16,578 bases of DNA from positions 915 through 17,492 of the forward strand of contig HF996772.1 of the NCBI GenBank assembly GCA_000433335.1, written 5' to 3'. The stretch is from Clostridium sp. CAG:1219 (GTDB lineage Bacteria; Bacillota; Clostridia; TANB77; CAG-465). How positions within the stretch are numbered: the first letter of the stretch is position 1; the number at the start of each line of letters is the position of its first letter. This document shows positions 14,527 through 16,578 of this stretch, piece by piece. The notes beneath the pieces are model-generated. The model saw only the letters and a program-made list of their open reading frames with translations. It was not told the origin of the DNA and searched no databases. Both the position numbers and the translations under genes were made by a program.

Positions 14527-15435
14527 TTGGAAAAGTTTAAGGAGTTAGAAAAAATCTTAAAAAAGGAAAATATATTTTATAATGAACCAATGTCAAAACA
14601 CACTACAATGAAAGTTGGAGGACCAGCTAAGGTGTTAGTGGAGCCTACAGATGTAGACGAAATAAAGAATGTAATAGAGTTTGCAAGGGGAAATGATATA
14701 CAATATTACCTTTTGGGAAAAGGCAGCAATTTAGTTGTAGATGATTCAGGGGTAAATGGTATAGTTATTAAGATATCAAATAAATTTGCCAATGTAAGAG
14801 TAGAAAATGAAAAAATTTATGCTGAGTCTGGTGCAAGTATGCCACTTGTTGCAATAGAAGCACAAAAAAATGGATTAACGGGATTTGAATTTGCTTGTGG
14901 TATCCCAGGTACAATAGGTGGCGGAATAAAGATGAATGCTGGTGCCTACGGTGGAGAAATAAGTGACGTTGCAGAGAGTATAGAATATATAGATGAGGAA
15001 GGAAAAATATGTAATATATCTGCAAATGAAGCAAATTTTAGCTATAGGGATAGTATATTTAAAAGAAATAGTAATTTAGTAGTATTATCTGCAGTATTTA
15101 AACTAAAAGCAGGAAAAAAAGACGAAATAATTGCAAAAATGAACGAAAATAATGCATCAAGAAGAGCAAAACAACCTATAGAGTTGCCTAATTCAGGTAG
15201 TGTATTTAAAAGACCGGAAGGACATTTTGTTGGACCTATGATAATAGAGTGTGGGCTTCAAGGTAAGACTGTAGGCGGTGCTCAAGTTTCAAAAAAACAT
15301 GCGGGATTTATTGTAAACATCGGTGGTGCTACATCTAGTGACATCAAAGAGTTGATAGAAATAATAAAAAAAGAAGTAGATAAGAAATTTAATGTAAAAT
15401 TAGAAACTGAAATACAGTTTATTGGGGGAAAATAA
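14527..15435 (+). CDS. murB: UDP-N-acetylenolpyruvoylglucosamine reductase MurB
   Basis: The 302-residue FAD enzyme reduces UDP-GlcNAc-enolpyruvate to UDP-MurNAc with NADPH, in cytoplasmic peptidoglycan precursor synthesis. FAD-binding segments are visible: HTTMKVGGPAKVLVEP (25-40), LLGKGSNLVV and GFEFACGIPGTIGG. Catalytic residues are Arg174 (YRDS), Ser225 (GSVFKRP) and Glu295 (LETEI). The compact C-terminus indicates the type IIb class found in Gram-positives. Translation begins at TTG 14527, five bases after a strong AGGAGG (14516-14521); no in-frame ATG is suitably placed. The next gene starts three bases after its stop. Confidence 0.95.
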   Translation: MEKFKELEKILKKENIFYNEPMSKHTTMKVGGPAKVLVEPTDVDEIKNVIEFARGNDIQYYLLGKGSNLVVDDSGVNGIVIKISNKFANVRVENEKIYAESGASMPLVAIEAQKNGLTGFEFACGIPGTIGGGIKMNAGAYGGEISDVAESIEYIDEEGKICNISANEANFSYRDSIFKRNSNLVVLSAVFKLKAGKKDEIIAKMNENNASRRAKQPIELPNSGSVFKRPEGHFVGPMIIECGLQGKTVGGAQVSKKHAGFIVNIGGATSSDIKELIEIIKKEVDKKFNVKLETEIQFIGGK

Positions 15436-15438
15436 AAA

Positions 15439-16578
15439 ATGAAAACAATAATAGAATGGTTAAAGCCAGGTGCAAGAGTAAAAAGATACATGATACTTCA
15501 AATTGTGTCGGTAGCAGTACTAACGTACTGTTTAGTCACACTACTATCTACATATGACTTAGAACCAAAAATGTTAATAGCATATATAATACTTTTAACA
15601 TTATCAATTTTTGGCGTGCTATTTTCTTTTATTATAGCACAGAAGAATATACTATATATATCACTTAAAAATATTTCAAGAAAAAATAAAAATATAAAAG
15701 TAAGAAAATTGTTATATTCTGATCCTAGATTAAAGAAAGGACCAAGAATAGTTGTAATTGGTGGTGGAAGTGGTCTTGCTAATGTTCTTAAAGGATTAAA
15801 AGAATTTACTTCTAATATTACAGCAATAGTTAATATTTCAGAAGATGATTTAAGTTTAAGTACAGCTATGACCCCTAAAGAAACACTTACTCCAGGTGAT
15901 ATAAGAAAATGTGTAGCGGCTCTTTCAACATCAGAATCTGAAGTAGCCAAATTATTAATGTATAAAAGCCCAGAACTTAATTTAAAGAGCCATTCAGTAG
16001 GAAATCTTGTAATATCTTCTCTAATAGATATTACTGGAAGTTTTTCAAAAGCTGTTGCTCAACTATCAGATATATTTAAACTTCAGGGAAATATATATCC
16101 TGTTACGACGGACAACCTTGAAATTTGTGCTGGATTTGAAAATGGCGAAATAATAGTTGGAAAAGAAAATATTATATCAAAGAGTAAAAAAACTCATGGA
16201 CAAATTAAGCAAATATTCTTGAAAGATGGAAATGTAAGAGCTTCTGCAGAAGTTATTGATGCAATAAAAACTGCAAATGTAATTGTATTTGGACCAGGAG
16301 AATTATATACTTCAATACTTTCAAATTTACTTGTTGATGATGTTGTAAAAGCAATTATAAAAAGTAGAGCCAAAAAGGTTTATATATCAAATATTATGAA
16401 TCAACCGGGACAAACTTCAGGATTTACGCTTGCAAGATATGTAAATGAACTTGAAAGATATATAGGAAAACACGTACTCGATTATGCTATAGTAAACAAT
16501 GGAGTAATAACAGAAGAAATGATGAAAGACTTTAATCAAGAAGAATCATATCCTGTTACAATAGATTTACAAAATATT
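15439..16578 (+). CDS. YvcK/GlmR family protein (gluconeogenesis factor), 3' end beyond window
   Basis: The visible 380 residues start MKTIIEWLKPGARVKRYMIL and carry two membrane helices (about 17-36 and 46-67). The YvcK/CofD-like Rossmann domain follows: IVVIGGGSGLANVLKGLK (104-121), TPGDIRKCVAALS, HSVGNLVISSLIDITGSF, VIVFGPGELYTSILSNLLV and KVYISNIMNQPGQTSGF. In Bacillus, YvcK/GlmR is a UDP-GlcNAc-responsive factor linking carbon flow to the envelope, which fits its place three bases after murB. The usual glycine/serine-rich A-D-D-G-G-S-S-G-R loop is replaced by SEDDLSLSTAM (134-144), so ligand binding may differ. rapZ (yvcJ), often placed between murB and yvcK in Firmicutes, is missing here. 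GGGGGA at 15424-15429 inside murB is its ribosome binding site. The reading frame has no stop before the edge. Confidence 0.88.
   Translation, partial: MKTIIEWLKPGARVKRYMILQIVSVAVLTYCLVTLLSTYDLEPKMLIAYIILLTLSIFGVLFSFIIAQKNILYISLKNISRKNKNIKVRKLLYSDPRLKKGPRIVVIGGGSGLANVLKGLKEFTSNITAIVNISEDDLSLSTAMTPKETLTPGDIRKCVAALSTSESEVAKLLMYKSPELNLKSHSVGNLVISSLIDITGSFSKAVAQLSDIFKLQGNIYPVTTDNLEICAGFENGEIIVGKENIISKSKKTHGQIKQIFLKDGNVRASAEVIDAIKTANVIVFGPGELYTSILSNLLVDDVVKAIIKSRAKKVYISNIMNQPGQTSGFTLARYVNELERYIGKHVLDYAIVNNGVITEEMMKDFNQEESYPVTIDLQNI

Noticed and set aside
15498..15950. 150-codon minus-strand open frame
   Set aside because: It lies opposite the clearly conserved YvcK-type gene and shows no recognisable protein features.

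Overview
The window is AT-rich DNA with tightly packed genes, strong AGGAGG-type ribosome binding sites, RbgA, a type IIb-like MurB, a YvcK-type protein and an FchA/FolD pair. This points to a low-GC Bacillota, most likely an uncultured gut Clostridia lineage. The genetic code is standard, because TGA is used as a stop at 5845-5847 and no in-frame TGA is read as Trp. Finer placement is not possible from the sequence alone.

Left part (1 to about 3885) is accessory DNA. It starts with a possible 23-residue tail of an upstream ORF, followed by a KilA-N domain protein and an overlapping RBBP9/YdeN-type small hydrolase. Next comes a compact unit of about 2.3 kb that I interpret as an integrated element: an HEXXH putative metallopeptidase and a short large-type serine recombinase, bracketed by a 19-bp perfect direct repeat at 1563-1581 and 3867-3885. 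The repeat lies in the 5' coding end of the ribosome-assembly GTPase gene rbgA. The left copy carries a decapitated rbgA start (1529-1581). The right copy supplies a substitute rbgA start directly behind the recombinase stop codon. Joining the left copy to the sequence after the right copy recreates the invariant N-W-F-P of RbgA. A single extra C at 3893 then breaks that frame, and translation would have to start at 3852 instead of 3845.

Middle part (3852-9199 and on to 11183) is chromosomal backbone. rbgA, a small two-helix membrane protein and a strongly eroded DprA-like protein form one run. A near-consensus promoter then starts an fchA-folD pair, in which FolD appears to have lost its cyclohydrolase lysine. 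A palindrome precedes a heterodimeric ABC exporter (one degenerate and one consensus ATPase site).

Right part (11199-16578): a promoter-driven AI-2E family permease converges on an aspartokinase gene that lacks one ACT domain. The two share one 18-20 bp hairpin terminator. Divergent promoters in 13453-13604 serve lysC (minus) and ftsY (plus). ftsY is followed by murB (TTG start) and a YvcK/GlmR-family gene that runs off the window. No stretch longer than 300 bases lacks a gene, and no tRNA, rRNA, CRISPR array or riboswitch was seen.
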